Assembly (NCBI GenBank): GCA_964501185.1
Contig: CAZCRT010000008.1
Location: forward strand, 1 to 64,000
Length of the DNA: 64,000 bases
Source: BS150m-G50 sp964501185 [NCBI: uncultured Bacteroidia bacterium]
GTDB taxonomy: Bacteria; CAIWAD01; BS150m-G50
Reading direction: 5' to 3'
In this document: piece by piece, positions 63,057-64,000 of the stretch
How the letters are laid out: every line of letters begins with the position of its first letter
How positions within the stretch are numbered: the stretch's first letter is position 1
Notes under the pieces: model-generated
Seen by the model: the letters and a program-made list of their open reading frames with translations, nothing else
Databases searched by the model: none
Told to the model about the DNA's origin: nothing
Made by a program: the position numbers and the translations under genes

Positions 63057-63818
63057 TCACACTGAGATCAGGCTGCGAATTTTATTCTTCAGGTTAATGA
63101 TAATCTTGGTATGAATCTGCGAAACACGGGATTCACTGATGTCCAGCACCTGGCCGATTTCCTTAAGTGTCAATTCCTCGTAATAGTAAAGGGCCATTAC
63201 CAGTTTTTCCTGTTCCGGCAGCGAATTGATGAGCTTGACCATCAGGATCTTGATCTCCTTGCGTTCCATGATATCAAGCGGACTGTCATTGTGCTGATTC
63301 TCGACAACATCGTAAAGGCTTGTAGTCTGTCCTTCGTCAGAACCCATTGGATGATCGAAGGAGAGCAATGAGGTGGCGGACACCTCGTCCAGCAATTTAT
63401 GATAATCAGAAAGAGTGAGTTCCAGCTTGACAGCGAGTTCCTCGTCAGTAGGTACGCGGTTAAGTTCCTCTTCCAGAGCAACCATCGCCTTACTCACCAT
63501 TCGTTCCTTGGCTCTGATTGAACGGGGTACCCAGTCATAGTCACGCAGCCCATCAAGAATTGCACCACGAATACGTGGCACAGCGTAGGTTTCGAACTTG
63601 AAGCCGAGGGCAGGGTCAAAGTGATCAACCGAGTTTATCAGACCCATTGTTCCTGCGCCAACCAGATCGTCAAGGACAACAGAGTTGGGTAATGATACTT
63701 TCATGCGGCTGGCTACAATTTTAACCAACGGCAGGTAATTGACCAGCAGCTGCTCCTTGAGTGCCGGATCCCGGTTGGTCTGAAACTCAGCCCAGACGGT
63801 TTTCATATCGTCAGACAT
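63057..63818 (-). CDS. fliA: flagellar RNA polymerase sigma factor FliA (sigma-28)
   Basis: A 253-residue sigma factor for late flagellar genes. Regions 2 (LVGAGTMGLINSVDHFDPALG), 3 (MVSKAMVALEEELNRVPTDEEL) and 4 (LTLKEIGQVLDISESRVSQIHTK) are all present; the length and order fit FliA/WhiG. AAGGAA precedes ATG 63818. It identifies the leftward operon as flagellar. Confidence 0.95.
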   Translation of the reverse strand: MSDDMKTVWAEFQTNRDPALKEQLLVNYLPLVKIVASRMKVSLPNSVVLDDLVGAGTMGLINSVDHFDPALGFKFETYAVPRIRGAILDGLRDYDWVPRSIRAKERMVSKAMVALEEELNRVPTDEELAVKLELTLSDYHKLLDEVSATSLLSFDHPMGSDEGQTTSLYDVVENQHNDSPLDIMERKEIKILMVKLINSLPEQEKLVMALYYYEELTLKEIGQVLDISESRVSQIHTKIIINLKNKIRSLISV

Positions 63819-63821
63819 GAT

Positions 63822-64000
63822 TTATTCCTTTTCTGCTTCAGAGGATTCAGATGATTCACTTGCCGCCTGCGGGCTATGCGCCGCCTGTGGTGGCATGCCA
63901 ACAGGTGTTGGTACTTTTCTCCTCTGTTCCAACTGCCAGTAATTATAAGTAACCAGCCCCAGTAAAACCAGAATTGAATAAGTAGCCCAGACTATCAGGG
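63822..64000 (-). CDS. C-terminal part of a membrane protein (cut by window edge)
   Basis: The last 58 codons of a gene whose start lies beyond the window. They encode a membrane helix (about VWATYSILVLLGLVTYNYW) and a 37-residue hydrophilic tail rich in Pro, Ser and Glu ending with a TAA three bases before the fliA ATG. It is the gene before fliA; its identity cannot be told. Confidence 0.7.
   Translation of the reverse strand, partial: LIVWATYSILVLLGLVTYNYWQLEQRRKVPTPVGMPPQAAHSPQAASESSESSEAEKE

Noticed and set aside
1-64000. CRISPR array, prophage or insertion sequence
   Set aside because: No regularly spaced repeats, transposase, integrase or phage genes were seen.

Overview
The window comes from a flagellated Gram-negative bacterium, most likely a non-Bacteroidota lineage of the FCB superphylum (candidate phyla such as Cloacimonadota, Marinimicrobia, Zixibacteria, Latescibacteria, Delongbacteria or Fermentibacteria). 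Three points support this. Several large secreted proteins end in 'YPNPFN' sorting-like domains of the type A kind, and one ends in a 'TPDGDG' type-B-like domain. Shine-Dalgarno sequences (GGAG, AGGAGG) stand before most genes, whereas Bacteroidota usually lack them. A flagellar/chemosensory cluster with a FliA-type sigma factor closes the window. The exact phylum cannot be fixed from this sequence. There is no phage, insertion sequence or CRISPR array; this is chromosomal core and near-core DNA.

Layout. 1-743 is an AT-rich non-coding leader with a candidate promoter. 744-9538 runs rightward: serS, a small unknown gene, the potassium uptake pair trkA-trkH, a YbbR-like protein, tsaD and a VWA membrane protein. 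A secreted lamin-tail protein, a hairpin-rich spacer and an aldehyde dehydrogenase follow. Two tandem tRNA-Ser genes (UGA and GCU anticodons) with a terminator lead to a double-GNAT acetyltransferase. A leftward TPR/sigma-54 activator is divergent from an acyl-CoA dehydrogenase that is translationally coupled to a GAF/HD-GYP c-di-GMP phosphodiesterase. Then come maeB with a terminator, a perfect-consensus promoter in front of about 180 nt of non-coding DNA (candidate small RNA), an MBL hydrolase and a glyoxalase-like gene.

23807-34505 is a housekeeping block: rho, rpmE, yqhQ (DUF1385), prfA, prmC, rnr, pyrF, a PilZ protein, pyrE, a YycJ-like MBL protein and an exported cyclophilin. It runs directly into a secreted-peptidase block (34521-43722): subtilisin-like S8, zinc carboxypeptidase M14, a 1.5-kDa-residue-scale gingipain-like C25 protein (about 1,514 residues), all with PNPFN-type C-termini, and a TPR lipoprotein. 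Next is queG, translationally coupled to a UbiA prenyltransferase, then a 58-residue 2[4Fe-4S] ferredoxin and a geranylgeranyl-reductase-family flavoprotein overlapping it by ATGA. These three form a compact isoprenoid-lipid module, possibly for archaeal-type ether lipids or saturated quinones. cysS, marC, a GNAT-YoaP protein, rpmB (leftward), an 884-residue TPR protein, thioredoxin, a TlpA-like lipoprotein and a secreted lamin-tail/phospholipase-D protein follow.

56999-64000 is a single leftward operon with very short spacings or overlaps. In transcription order it holds a membrane protein cut by the window edge, fliA, a coiled-coil protein, an HDOD protein, a GAF-PAS-HisKA protein, an AMIN-TPR-transmembrane-HTH protein, a small FliK-like domain, a GAF-HisKA protein, a YidD-like domain fused to membrane helices, and a small exported membrane protein. 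Both HisKA proteins lack the ATPase half of a histidine kinase. Links to c-di-GMP recur (HD-GYP, PilZ, and a flagellar operon), as do links to potassium/c-di-AMP biology (Trk next to YbbR).
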